Assembly: GCA_015680685.1 (NCBI GenBank) | Contig: MNCI01005848.1 | Coordinates: 87,930-118,567, forward strand | Reading direction: 5' to 3' | Length of the DNA: 30,638 nt | Origin: Gnetum montanum | Lineage: Eukaryota > Streptophyta > Gnetopsida > Gnetales > Gnetaceae | In this document: positions 19,917 to 29,763 of the stretch, one piece after another | How positions within the stretch are numbered: the first letter of the stretch is position 1 | Layout of the letters: the number at the start of each line of letters is the position of its first letter | Program-made: the position numbers and the translations under genes | The notes under the pieces: generated by a model | Told to the model about the DNA's origin: nothing | What the model saw: the letters and a program-made list of their open reading frames with translations, nothing else | Database searches by the model: none

Positions 19917-21440
19917 TTACATACACCTGTTGCATGGAGGCATTTCCTCCATGTAATCACCCGATGAATCACTGTATGTGATGCATGGAACTTTCCTCTT
20001 CTCAATCTTTCCATAAATATTTACCTTAGAGATTTCCAAGGAAAAATCACGAATTCCTAGACGTGCGTCTACTGTACTCAGCCATGCCCTTCCCATTATA
20101 ATTAGGAAGTCCCCTTCATTGTTGTTAACTTCAATCACCAGGAAATCGGCTGGGTAGGGCCAACCACAAATAGTGGTAATGATGTCCTCCACCAATCCTA
20201 AGGGAATGGTGATGGACTGGTCTACTAGCTCTAGTTGAATGTTGCTCTTCTTAAGTTGGGGCAGGTTCCAAGCTTGATACATTTCTCGTGATATTAAATT
20301 AACTCTGGAACCTGAGTCAAGAAGAGCCTTATGGGGTTTGTTCCCGATGACTTGGAGGTAGATTAAGGGACTCCTAGGGTCAGTTAGTTTCCTAGGAAGG
20401 TGGCCTACCTTGATCCAGTCGGTTATGGTATGCGCTAACATAATTATCTACTTTGAGCTCTGATTTTGGTTTGAAGGGAGCTTCGAAGCCTTGTATGTTG
20501 GAGGAGTGGTTGTCGACTCAACTGTTTGTTGTTGTGAGAGCTTGTATGGGCTTTTAGTTCTGAAGAAAGGTCTTTTCTTTTTATAGTTGTTAGAACTAGT
20601 AGTGAGTTGAATGTTTATAGCTCTCGTAGCGTTGCGTTGCTACGGTTGAGTGGGGAGTTCCCCTTGCATTGTTGGAGTAGGAGGTGTTATGGGAACTACT
20701 GAGGGAAGAGGTGCAGACAGATTAGGAGGATGGTATGGGTATGAAGCATCTCCTGGAGGAGAAGGAGTCTTTTTGAAGTACTCCCGAACCTAGTAGTAAC
20801 GTTGGGGAGTTGTGTGATCCATGGAGTCACTTGGAGAAATCGGCTGCTACACGTAGTAACCATATGGATCTGGCTATCTATAAGGGTACTATTTTTTTGG
20901 CAATGGCATCCCCCATGACTATGGGTATTTCCACTACTAATCTTGTCCAATGGGTTGTGGTGGAGTTCCACTTGGATAGTACATCAACGATTGGTGGAAC
21001 TATCTTGGGTTACCTTGGGGATAAGGTAACCTACGGGGTGTCTGCCATCTGTTGAGTCTCGGATTAAGTGCATACACCCCAAACTCTTGTAGATGTGAGA
21101 TTATTGGACAACATACCTTAGGATGGTCATAGTAGTAGATCTCACATCCACCGTCATCTTCTATGTCCGAATCCATAGCCACATCAGAGTTAGTAATTTT
21201 TCCCTTATCCTTGTTAGGTGCAGGGCCTAAATCTCTCTTCTTTGTCTTACATTTGTCACTACTTCGTTCCTCCTTAGACTCCTCTATGATTTTTAGGAGA
21301 GTTTCAAGTCTGGAGTCTAAGGAATCCCACAATTGATCCACCTTACCTGATACTTGTATTGTTAGTTTTTGAATCGGCAAGATTTTTCTGTTCACCAACT
21401 CTTCGAGTGGTGACTCATCCTCTTTATCGAAAAATTTCAC
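19917..21440 (-). pseudogene. pro: E3 protease and Gag C-terminal part (broken)
   Basis: On the minus strand the frame starting near 21440 (FFDKEDESPLEELVNRK) carries an acidic/Lys-rich linker and a Cys/His motif, CEIYYYDHPKVCC, in which the second Cys has become Tyr (E4 has CEICQYDHPKECC). After stops and frame breaks the protease is well preserved from 20441. It reads WIKVGHLPRKLTDP, KALLDSGSRVNLISREMY (D-S-G active site), LGLVEDIITTI, FLVIEVNNNEG and IIMGRAWLSTVDA. Such retropepsins mature Gag and Pol. The coding region ends near 19917 with no polymerase after it. This fits Athila-type proteases, which have a Dx(G)xSxNL motif. Confidence 0.85.
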
Positions 21441-21479
21441 TCTCTTCTTTCAAAGAGAGGGATCACGGTTGTATTCTTC

Positions 21480-22955
21480 TATACTTTCCCTTTTTCATAG
21501 CTCACCTTCTTCTTTTGCTACTTTTTCCAAAAATTGATGAATCTCATGGGCTCTAAGTTCTGATAATCTTCCTTGGGCATAGGTCCCAAGGGTTCTCCTC
21601 GTTTCATACCTTAGCCCATCTATGATGTGGTGGAGTTCATCCCGCTGTGCATAACCATGGCCCGGGAAATGATGTAACAATGTGTAGTAGTGGTCCATGG
21701 TAGCATCCAAGGGTTCATGAGTACCTTGCTTCCATCCTTGGATTTGCTTACACAAATTGAACACTCTGGAGTACGTCTGATACTTATCGTTGAAGAGTTA
21801 TAACATCATACTCCACCTACTAATGGTCTCTGGTTCTAAGGACCGGTACCAACTCTTTGCTTCCTTGGTGAGTGTCCTGAGAAATAACTTAAGTTTTTAC
21901 CACTTGTTTTCTATGTTTTGCAAGGCACATGCATCGTGGAATGCCTGTAAATGATGTTGCGTATCCACATTGTATCCCCCTTCAAAGCGTGGGATATTGT
22001 TCATGTCTAAGAACTTGATCTGACTATCTTTTAAATGCCTTGTTGGAATTCTTAGTGGCTTCGTTATATTTAACATGCTTCAAGTGACAAGTAGGGGTTT
22101 TTCATGATCATCTCTTCCATGATGTCTATGATGTCTTCGTTGTTCCCTACTTTTCCTTCGTTCATGCCCTTGTCCTCTCTCTCGACTCTCTTGTCGAGGT
22201 CTCTCCTTTTTCTTACTTTTATCCTCTTCAATATGCCCTTGATGATTGTGCCCAAAGGTGGAAGGAGAGGGTGAGTGATGTGATAAAGGTGAAGAAGAAG
22301 GAGAACCATCACCATGATGATGTTTCCTACCTTCTCTTCTATGGCTTTGGCCCCGATCGTGATGACGATCCAAGTGTCCATCCTTGTTGTCTGTTGTTGT
22401 TCCCTCAATGAATAGCTGGTGTTCATGGGGATCAGAACCAGGGTTATGTATCATTGAGCATAGGTTCTAATACCCCACCTCCTCACTATCATTAGGAGGG
22501 GGAACATCTTTTGATAGAGAACCTGTTATAATGAGTTCATCATCTCCTATTTCTCTAAGGATGTGCGAGACCTCTTTGCCCTTCAACAGTGTATGTTGGC
22601 TCTCCTGCCTTGAGTCCCTCATATGTTGTAAAGTTATGGGATAGTAATCCCTTGAGTCAAAATCTACTGCAATGTATTCAACATATAATTCTGTCATGCC
22701 AATCTATGCCAAAGCACGGAGAAGCATGTTAGGGACTGATCGATCTGGAGGTAAAACGATGTTACCTTGCAAATCTCTCCATCGCATCTATTCATCTTGA
22801 TGGAGGATAAAAGTAAAGTTGTAGATATACTCATTGGGATGAGTATATGTCAACCTATATTGTTGAGGAACTGGTTGATTTAGGTTATGTATTTTTGATT
22901 GCCGACTATCCTTTATATTATCCCTAGGTGAAGTGCTCTTCTGAGAAGAAGACAT
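21480..22955 (-). pseudogene. gag: E3 gag (broken)
   Basis: On the minus strand the start is ATG at 22955 (MSSSQKSTSPRDN), 149 bases downstream of the LTR. The N-terminal part (TYTHPNEYIYNFTFILHQ, LPPDRSVPNMLLRALA, IGMTELYVEYI) is shared with E4. It is followed by an Arg/His/Ser-rich segment at 22080-22454 and then the Gag core. The core reads DMNNIPRFEGGYNVD, LQAFHDACALQNIENKW, KSWYRSLEPETISRW, QIQGWKQGTHEPLDA and DGLRYETRRTLGTYAQGRL, matching the Gag domain of Athila-type elements. Stops are TAG or TGA at former Gln, Trp or Arg codons. The frame continues into the protease region with only one stop at the join, so Gag and protease were probably one polyprotein. Confidence 0.85.
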
Positions 22956-23084
22956 TTTTATCTATCGATGTGCTCTTTAACCATTATATAATTTTTTTTA
23001 TTCGTTTGATTAACCCGAAGGTTCGTTTAATCTCCCAACGATGTGAATAATATCCTATGTTCTATTTAGCACACAAACACTTAG
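22956..23084 (-). other. E3 5' leader
   Basis: Short noncoding leader between the primer site and the Gag start. It aligns with the E4 leader (25136-25254; shared GGGGACTAAGTGTTTGTGTGCTAA). No gene. Confidence 0.7.
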
Positions 23085-23102
23085 TCCCCAACAACGGTGC
23101 CA
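23085..23102 (-). other. E3 primer binding site (tRNA-Asp type)
   Basis: The minus strand reads TGGCACCGTTGTTGGGGA, one base after the LTR end CTCATCA. The expected complement of the 3' end of plant tRNA-Asp is TGGCGCCGTTGCCGGGGA. There are three mismatches, all transitions. Confidence 0.8.
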
Positions 23103-23103
23103 A

Positions 23104-23949
23104 TGATGAGTGACGAGGTATCCCAACAATCAACCATACGAATACGAGCATTACACGTGCAATCCATTCGAACTCCATAGAATAAGTGCCTACACACCTC
23201 ATGGAACACTTAGGGTTAATCATTTTTTATCTTCCTAGACTTACTTGTATTTGTCACGGTGTATGGTTAAGTAAGTCTGAGGTATATGATTTTTATATAT
23301 TTTTATGTTTTATCTCATATGCTATTGAGTTGAAAGGTAGAGAGACTAATTACTAATTCTAACTAACGAACTAAGTCTAAATTAACCTAGCATCAGCATC
23401 CACTCCCACTTACTGTACATACCCTGAACTGATGCACCTGTGGCTACCAAATGCTAATCGTTGCTGGGATCACCAAGCGTAACGCACATGCTTGAAGTGG
23501 TCGTACTGAGGCACTTAACAAGGAGAGAAGGGTTGAGAAAGATTTAATTCCTAATAAAGTGTCTAAATGGAAAGTAGTAAATAACAATAAATAAAATCCT
23601 AATTAGCCTATTCCATGCATTGCAAGGTTTATCCAGGAAGTTCATCTTTATTTCCGTACACAAACTTGTGTTCAGGTACATTGTCTGCTCGAATAAAGAT
23701 CCGTTCACTTTAGCACTCATACTACGGGCACATGGAAAATATTCTATCTCTGGAGTGATCAATCTACCAGAGTTTCCCTACTGTTTAGCCTAGGATGAGG
23801 AAACAAGGGAGAGCCACCTCTTATTTATAGATATGACGGTGCACCGTGATATCGTGGGGGACGACGCGATATCGCAAGGGATGTGATATCCCGACGGCCT
23901 CGATATCACGTACACGATATTGCGGCCGATGCAATATCGCGTCTCATCA
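23104..23949 (-). repeat. E3 5' LTR
   Basis: 846 bp with TGATGAG/CTCATCA termini and the TATA box on the minus strand (23822-23829). It is about 63 bp longer than the other LTR, partly because its U3 palindrome array has six units rather than three. Confidence 0.9.
23843..23943 (-). promoter_or_regulatory. E3 5' LTR U3 palindrome array (six units)
   Basis: GATATC or AATATC cores occur six times in about 100 bp (for example GTGATATCGTG, GCGATATCGC, TCGATATCACG, GCAATATCGC). They fill nearly the whole U3 between the LTR end and the TATA box. Confidence 0.65.
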
Positions 23950-23954
23950 ATTAT
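23950..23954. repeat. E3 target-site duplication, right copy (ATTAT)
   Basis: Identical to 16803-16807 at the other end of E3. Confidence 0.85.
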
Positions 23955-24096
23955 CTAGAATATATCTACCTTTGACAAAGCTATTTTGTACAGGAGTAAT
24001 TAACTAATCAATACTTAGTTTTAAGCTTCTAGCAAGACTTTTAGCTAAAATTTTATAAACAAGATGTAGAAGAGTAATAGGATGCTAATTACCAAT
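23955..24096 (-). pseudogene. LINE reverse transcriptase, N-terminal fragment
   Basis: The minus strand reads IGN-stop-HPITLLHLVYKILAKVLARSL and ITPVQNSFVKGRYILDN. This is the start of a LINE reverse transcriptase (normally NWRPI...LLN..YKI.AK and P.Q.GF..GR.I.DN). Removing E3 and one ATTAT copy joins it in frame with NVVAAWK at 16802 and below, proving it is the same gene. The stop is TGG to TAG. E4 truncates the upstream part at 24096, and the rest should continue beyond the right end of the window. Confidence 0.85.
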
Positions 24097-24102
24097 CGAT
24101 GA

Positions 24103-24165
24103 GATGCGATTTGCATAGGCCGCAATATCGCGTCGTCCCCTATGATATTGCGTACGCGATATCGC
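24103..24165 (+). promoter_or_regulatory. E4 5' LTR U3 palindrome array
   Basis: GCGATTTGC, GCAATATCGC, ATGATATTGC and GCGATATCGC units lie just before the TATA box at 24182. U3 is about 85 bp. Confidence 0.6.
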
Positions 24166-24444
24166 AGTCGGCCACCATATCTATAAATAAGAGGTGGCTC
24201 TCCCTTGTTTCTCCACCCTAGGCTAGAAGTAGGAAAACTCTGGCAGATTGATCACTCTAGAGATAGAATATTTTCCATGTGCCCGCAGTAGGAGTCCCAA
24301 AGTGTACGGATCTTTATTCAAGCAACATTGTACCTGAACACAAGTTGTGTACGGAAATAAAGATAAGATTTTTGGATAAACCTTTTAGTGCATGGAATAG
24401 GATTTTATTTATTGTTTTCTCTCTCACCCTTAAACTCCTAGAAT

Positions 24445-24665
24445 GCAGTATGAGTACGACTTAATTACGTGCATCTAAGGATATGTACGGTTAGTCAAGG
24501 AATCAGCTGCTCATTGCAACGCGGTATGAGTATGACTTGATTACAACCATCTAGTGTGACTACTTGGTAACCTAGTGGCGTATCCAGGATCTACGCTTGG
24601 TAATCCCAGTGGTAGTCGTGCACCAAGATGTCTACGGTTAGTCAAGGAATCGATTGCTCATCGCA
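24445..24665 (+). repeat. U5 internal repeats in E4 LTR
   Basis: GTATGAGTACGACTTAATTA (24447) recurs as GTATGAGTATGACTTGATTA (24523). TACGGTTAGTCAAGGAATC occurs at 24485 and 24633. The first ~150 bp of the array is also present in the 3' LTR (30490-30638), so it was there before insertion. E3 LTRs lack it. Confidence 0.75.
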
Positions 24666-25117
24666 CTTAGGCTAGATTAGATTCTCTCAACCCTTTCCTC
24701 CTAGTTAAGTGCCTTAGTACAACTTCGAGCACATGCGTTACACGTGGTAATCCTAGTAATAATTAGTGTTTGGTAGCCATGGTTGCATCAGTTTAGGGTA
24801 TGTACGGTAAGTGGGAATGGATGCTAATGCTAGGTAATTTAGACTTAGTTCATTAGTTAGAGTTAGTCATTAGTTTCTCAACCCTTCACCTTGTTAGCAT
24901 AGGAGACATAAAACATAAAAAGATATAAAAATCATATACCTCAGACTTACTTAACCATACATTGTGACAACTACAAGTAAGTATGAGAAGACAACGAATG
25001 GTTAACCTTAAGTGTTCCATGAGGCGTGTAGGCATTTAGCCTGCGAAGTTCGACCGGATCGTGTGTGCTATGCTTGTTTTGTATGGTTGAGTGTAGGGGT
25101 ACCTCACCACTCATCAT

Positions 25118-25135
25118 TGGCATCATTGCCGGGGA
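25118..25135 (+). other. E4 primer binding site (tRNA-Asp type)
   Basis: TGGCATCATTGCCGGGGA, one base after the LTR. It differs from the expected tRNA-Asp complement TGGCGCCGTTGCCGGGGA by three transitions. Apart from the shared fifth position these differ from the E3 changes, and the two copies together recover most of the expected sequence. Confidence 0.8.
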
Positions 25136-25254
25136 CTAAGTGTTTGTGTGCTAAGTAGGACATACGAGATCATTTACATTGTTGGGAGCTTTAACGAACC
25201 TTAGGGCTAATCAAAAGAATTTATATAATGGTAGTTAGCACACCGACAGATAAC

Positions 25255-26815
25255 ATGCCTTCTTCTCACAAGAGCACATCACCTAGGGATAATACAAAAG
25301 ACAGTCGGTAATCAAAAACACATAGCTAAAATCAACCAAGTCCTCAACAATATAGGGTGACATATACTCATCCCGATGAGTATATACCTAATTATACTTT
25401 TATCCTCCATCAAGATGAACAGATGCGTTGGAGAGATTTGTTTGATAACATAGTGTTACCTCTAGATCGATCTGTCCCGAACATGCTTCTTCATGCCTTA
25501 GCACAGATTGGCATGACTCAGCTTTATGCTGAATACGTTATGGAAGACTTTGACACAAGGGATTATCATCCCACATATTTACAACGTATGAGTGATGCAA
25601 GGTAGGAGAGCCAACATACCCTATTGAAGAGCAAAGGCACACACGTCCTTAGCGAAATAGGAGATGATGGACCCATTATCATGGGTTCTCTAACAAATGA
25701 TGTTCCCCCTCCTAATGATGGTGAGGAGGCTAGGTATCAGAACCTATGATCAACGATACACAACCCTGGTTCTGATGCTCGTGAACACCAGCTGTTCACA
25801 GAAGGAACAACAACAAAAGACAAGGACGGCACTTAGATCATCACCACGATTGGGGCCATAGCAGCCGAAGAGAAGGTAGGAAACATTGCCATGGTGACAA
25901 TTCTCCTTCTTCTTCCCCTTCTTCACATCACTCATCCTCTCCTTCCACATCAGGGTGCAATCATGAGAGCATAACATAGAGGATAAAGGTAAGAAAAATG
26001 AAAGACCTTGACAAGAGAGTCGAGAGAGAGGACAAGGGCATGAACAAAGGGAAAGTAGGGAACAACGTAAACATCATAGGCGTCATGAAAGAGATGATCA
26101 TGACGAGCCCCTACTTGCAACCCAAAGTATGCTTGACATAATGGAGGCAGTGAGAATCCCAACAAGGCATTTAAAAGATAGTCGGATCAAACACTTAGAC
26201 ATGAACAATATCCCACACTTCGAAGGGGGATACGATGTAGATCTGCAACATCATTTATAGGCATTCCATGATGCTTGCACCTTGTAGAACATAGAAAACA
26301 AGTGGCAGAAACTTAAGTTGTTTCCAAGGACACTCACTAAGGAGGTAGAGAGATGGTACTGGTCCTTAGAACCAGAAACCATCAGGAGGTGGNCAGAGAG
26401 ATGGTACTGGTCCTTAGAACCAGAAACCATCAGGAGGTGGAGTATGATGTTAGAATTGTTCAATGATAAGTATCAAACGTACTCCAGAGTGTCCAATTTG
26501 CATAAGCAAATCCAAGGATGGAAGCAAGGAAATCACGAATCCTTGGATGCTGCCATGGCCTGCTACTACACATTGTTACATCATTGCCCAAGCCATGAAT
26601 ATGCACAACAGGATCAACTTTGCCACATCGTAGATGGGCTCATGCATGAAACTAGAAGAACCCTTGGGACTTATGCCCAAGGGAGACTCTCACAACTTAG
26701 AGCCCATGAAGTTCATAACTTGTTGGAACAAGTAGCAAAAGAAGAAAGGGAGCTACACAAAGGAAAAGTGCAGAAGAATACAACTGTGATCCCTCTCTTC
26801 AAAAGAAGGAAGTGA
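25255..26815 (+). pseudogene. gag: E4 gag (broken)
   Basis: It starts at ATG 25255 (MPSSHKSTSPRDN, aligned with the E3 start). The N-terminal block at 25357-25605 (TYTHPDEYIPNYTFILHQ to LQRMSDAR) is followed by a TAG where E3 has Gln. The Arg/His-rich segment (25800-26100) is frameshifted. The Gag core from about 26190 reads DMNNIPHFEGGYDVD, WYWSLEPETIRRW, QIQGWKQGNHESLDA and DGLMHETRRTLGTYAQGRL, and ends in a Lys-rich tail at TGA 26813. Within it, 16 residues are duplicated around an N at 26393, an assembly artefact. A one-base deletion near 26754 relative to E3 shifts the tail out of the protease frame. Role: particle formation and RNA packaging. Confidence 0.85.
26347..26440. repeat. Exact 46-bp direct duplication around a single N (assembly join)
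   Basis: Positions 26347-26392 and 26395-26440 are identical, separated by N at 26393 and one extra base. The net addition of 48 bp keeps the gag frame but is absent from E3. Confidence 0.9.
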
Positions 26816-28410
26816 AATTTTGTAACGAAGAGGATGAGTCACCAATCGAAGAGTTGGTGAACAGGAAAACCTTGCCGATTCAAAAGTTAACAACAAAAAT
26901 AGTGGCTAAGGTAGATGACGTATGGAGCTCCTTAGACTCTAAAATTAAAACTGTCTTAAAAATTGTAGAAGAGTCTAAGGTAGAACAAAGTAGTGCCAAA
27001 GGTAAGACAAAGCAGAGAGATTTAGGCCCTCCACATAACAAGGGTAAGGGGAAAATCACTAACTCCGATGAAATTGTGGATTCAGACACAGACGATGATG
27101 ATGGATGTGAGATCTGCCAATATGACCATCCTAAGGAATGTTGTCCAATCATCTCACACTTATAGGAGTCTGGGGTGTATGCACTTAATCTGAGACTTAA
27201 TCAATAGCAGACACCCCATAGGTTACCTTATCCCCAAGGTAACCCAAGGCAGTTCCACCAACCCTTGACGTATTATCCAAGTGGAACTCCACCACAACCC
27301 ATCGAACAACATCAGCAGTGGAAATACCCATAGTCATGGGGGATGCCATCGCCAAAACATTAGTACCCTTACCGGTAGCCTGATTCTTATGGTTATTATG
27401 TGCAGTAGCCGATTTCTCCAAGTGACTCTATGAGTCACACAACTTCCCACTGTCACTACCAAGTTCGGGAGTAGTTCAGAAGGACTCCTTCTCCTCCAGG
27501 AGATACTCCATACCCACACCATCCTCCTAATCCATCTGCACCTCTTCCACCAGTAGTTCCCATAACACCTCCTGCTCCAATAATGCAAAGGAAACTTTCT
27601 CCTCAATCGCAACAACGTCATGCTGCGAGAGCTGTAAATATTCAACCCACTGCTGGTTATAACAACTGTAAAAAGAGAAGACCCTTCTTTAGAACCAAAA
27701 GCCCAGACAAACTCTCGCAACAACAAGCAGTTGAGCCCATGTACAGTCCTCCACCATCTAACACTTCGAAGCACCCTTTTGTCCAAAATCAGAGCTTCAC
27801 GCAGATGGTTATGTTAACACATACTGTAACTGACTGGATCAAGGTAGGCCACCTTCCCAGGAAACTAACTGACCCTGGGAGTCCCTTAATCTACCTTCAA
27901 ATTTCTAGAAGTAAACCACATAGGGCTCTTCTTGACTCAGGTTCCGGAGTCAACTTAATTTCACAAGAGATGTATCACGCTTGGAACCTGCCCCAACTTA
28001 AGAAGAGAAATATCCAACTAGAGCTAGTAGACTAGTCCATCACCATTCCCTTGGGATTGGTGGAGGACATCATTACCACTATGTGTGGTTGGTCCTACCT
28101 AGCTGACTTTTTGGTGATTGAAGTTAACAACAACGAAGGGGACTTCCCAATTATAATGGGAATGGCATGGCTAAGTACAGTAGATGCATGCCTTAGGATC
28201 CATGATCTTGTCTTAGAAATATCGAAGATAAACATTTATGGAAAGATCGAGAAGAGGAAAGTTCCATGCATCACATACATTGATTCATCAGGTGATGACA
28301 TGGAGGAATTGCCTCCATGCAACATGTGTGCCCTTGAAAATTTGAAACAAAGATGCCTATATGTAGCAACCACACAAATAGTAGACATCCCGTGGTTGAC
28401 AGCTACTTGA
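26812..28410 (+). pseudogene. pro: E4 Gag C-terminal part and protease (broken)
   Basis: One frame carries FCNEEDESPIEELVNRK, an acidic segment (SDTDDDDG) and a Cys/His motif, CEICQYDHPKECC (27106-27144; spacing CX2CX3HX3C, shorter than the usual CX2CX4HX4C). A proline/glutamine-rich linker with several stops follows, then protease from about 27830. It reads WIKVGHLPRKLTDPG, RALLDSGSGVNLISQEMY (D-S-G active site), LGLVEDIITTM and FLVIEVNNNEG. It then reads IIMGMAWLSTVDA, where E3 has Arg in place of the second Met. Stop codons at 27163 and 28033 replace Gln in the E3 alignment. After 28410 only about 200 bp of decayed coding sequence precede the purine motif. No polymerase follows. Confidence 0.85.
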
Positions 28411-28599
28411 AAGAGCAACCAAATATGCATGGAATGAACTGAGGAGAAAAACCATGCCAACAACGAAGGCATAGACACATTGCAATATCAGCATCGCCAA
28501 CTTCCACCCCTTAATCTAAGATCATCAATTGGGAGGAGCTGGACACTTTTAAGAAATTCAAATAAGTGCTCATTATTTTGGATCTCACCCTTTCCACTC
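28411..28599 (+). other. E4 junction where central pol is missing
   Basis: Protease C-terminal sequence gives way to TTTGGATCTCACCCTTTCC. This aligns with TTTGGATTTTTTCCTTCTA at 9130 in E2, the extreme 3' end of integrase. The reverse transcriptase-integrase block is therefore missing between about 28410 and 28560. E3 has the same junction. Confidence 0.65.
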
Positions 28600-28618
28600 A
28601 GTCATGGGGGAGATGGCC
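28600..28618 (+). promoter_or_regulatory. E4 internal polypurine-tract-like motif
   Basis: AGTCATGGGGGAGATGGCC, about 1.5 kb before the LTR-adjacent tract. Conserved in E2 and E3. Confidence 0.6.
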
Positions 28619-29763
28619 ACCTATGCTAATCATATGGGGCTCTAAGTTCTTTTAAGGTTTTGTTTTACACATTTTTTTTACACGTTTTTGTTTTACACGT
28701 TTTTGTCTTACACATTTTTGTTTTAAAACTTTCTTTAACTTTTCTTATTTTTTTTTACAACATCGTTATATTTTTCCATTTTGTGTGTGTGTGTGTGTGA
28801 TCCACTATGTAAGTTTTTCACCCAATAAGTGTTCGGAATGATGGTATGAACTGGTTTCATATTGATTGCTAATGTTTGGTTTTTACCTTTAAGGCACAAT
28901 GTTGATACTAAGGTATGTTTCTTTTGATATGGCAGGCAATGAGTTCACTCCATCCATCCATCCACTAGTTTTTATGGTCTCTCTCGGCTTGGAAATGTAC
29001 AGTCCCCTTCTAATAAGAACTTTAACGAATCAGTGACTGGGCATTTCTTAAACTAAGGACTCAAGGATTGCAAAGGGTGTGACTTCAAGGGAACTTGATG
29101 CATTTGTGTTGGCCATTCTCTTGGGTGCTTGGATGTTTTTCTTTTTAAGTTTTCTTGCTATTTCGATGTTACCCAATTATCGGAAGCTAAGACAATAAAA
29201 ATAACCAAGTCTTTGTATGGTGTGGTTCTGATGCATAAAAACATAAAACAAAAGTACTGGTTATGGAACCAAAAGTACAAGCACTGGTTATGGAACCAAA
29301 AGTATTTCCTCTAACTAAGGCCCTTCTCGCTTCCCATTCTCTCCTTTGTTTTGTCAGAATGATGGTGGCTCTTTGGAGATGCATTCTTGTTATCCAAGTG
29401 GATGGTTTAGCCGAATGCATTGATGCGAAGTCACTGGAAGTGGTTTATTTGAGGCCAGAGGTGGAATGAGATTTTCCAAGTCACTTTAATCATAAACTAC
29501 ATAAGGGGCTGTACACCACCTTGTTCTTGAGACTCCATTCCATTCCCTTCCCTCCATCCTTCTCTCCATTATTCACCTCATTTCCGGTTGTATCATTAGT
29601 GTATATATTTTGGTTGATGCATTGTTTTCTTTTTGGTAAACGCTTGTGATTAAGACTTTAACTCTTGTTCCAAATGACATTCCTAGAGCCTACTGAAGCA
29701 AGGTATTAACTACATTTGAAATTCATTTACCCTTGCTAATATAGGATTACGTTGTGTGTGCAG
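28619..29763 (+). other. E4 3' spacer
   Basis: Noncoding. It holds TTTTACACGTTTTTG-type repeats (28650-28745), a TG microsatellite (28782-28799), and a duplicated phrase TGGTTATGGAACCAAAAGTA (29259 and 29284). Its end, AAGGTATTAACTACA...GTTGTGTGTGCAG, aligns with the sequence just upstream of the E2 accessory ORF and ends like a splice acceptor. Confidence 0.6.

Larger units (their letters stand above)
16808..23949 (-). mobile_element. E3: complete Gag-protease-only LTR retrotransposon inserted in a LINE
   Basis: Both LTRs (16808-17590 and 23104-23949) begin TGATGAG and end CTCATCA, flanked by ATTAT. In the element's own orientation, a primer site for tRNA-Asp follows the first LTR and a polypurine tract precedes the second. 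The internal ~5.5 kb holds Gag, a Cys/His motif and a protease. The sequence then passes straight to a motif that in E2 lies after integrase, so reverse transcriptase, RNase H and integrase are missing. The two LTRs differ at roughly 7-8% of positions over the first ~250 bp by eye, plus length differences, so the insertion is not recent. Transposition would have needed enzymes from a partner such as an intact E2 relative. Confidence 0.9.
24097..25116 (+). repeat. E4 5' LTR
   Basis: About 1,020 bp. It starts CGATGAG (E2 and E3 have TGATGAG) and ends CTCATCA. TATA box at 24182-24189. The transcribed part has GATAGAATATTTTCCATGTG and CAACATTGTACCTGAACACA, shared with the other LTRs. Confidence 0.85.

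Noticed and set aside
26754-26815. Apparent -1 frameshift between gag and protease, possibly programmed
   Set aside because: E3 keeps gag and protease in one frame through this region apart from single-base stops. E4 has one base fewer just after the AKEEREL codons. A simple deletion in E4 explains the shift, and no convincing slippery heptamer was seen.
27334-27786. 150-residue minus-strand ORF
   Set aside because: It is antisense to the E4 Gag-protease linker and has an Arg/Trp-rich composition typical of shadow frames.
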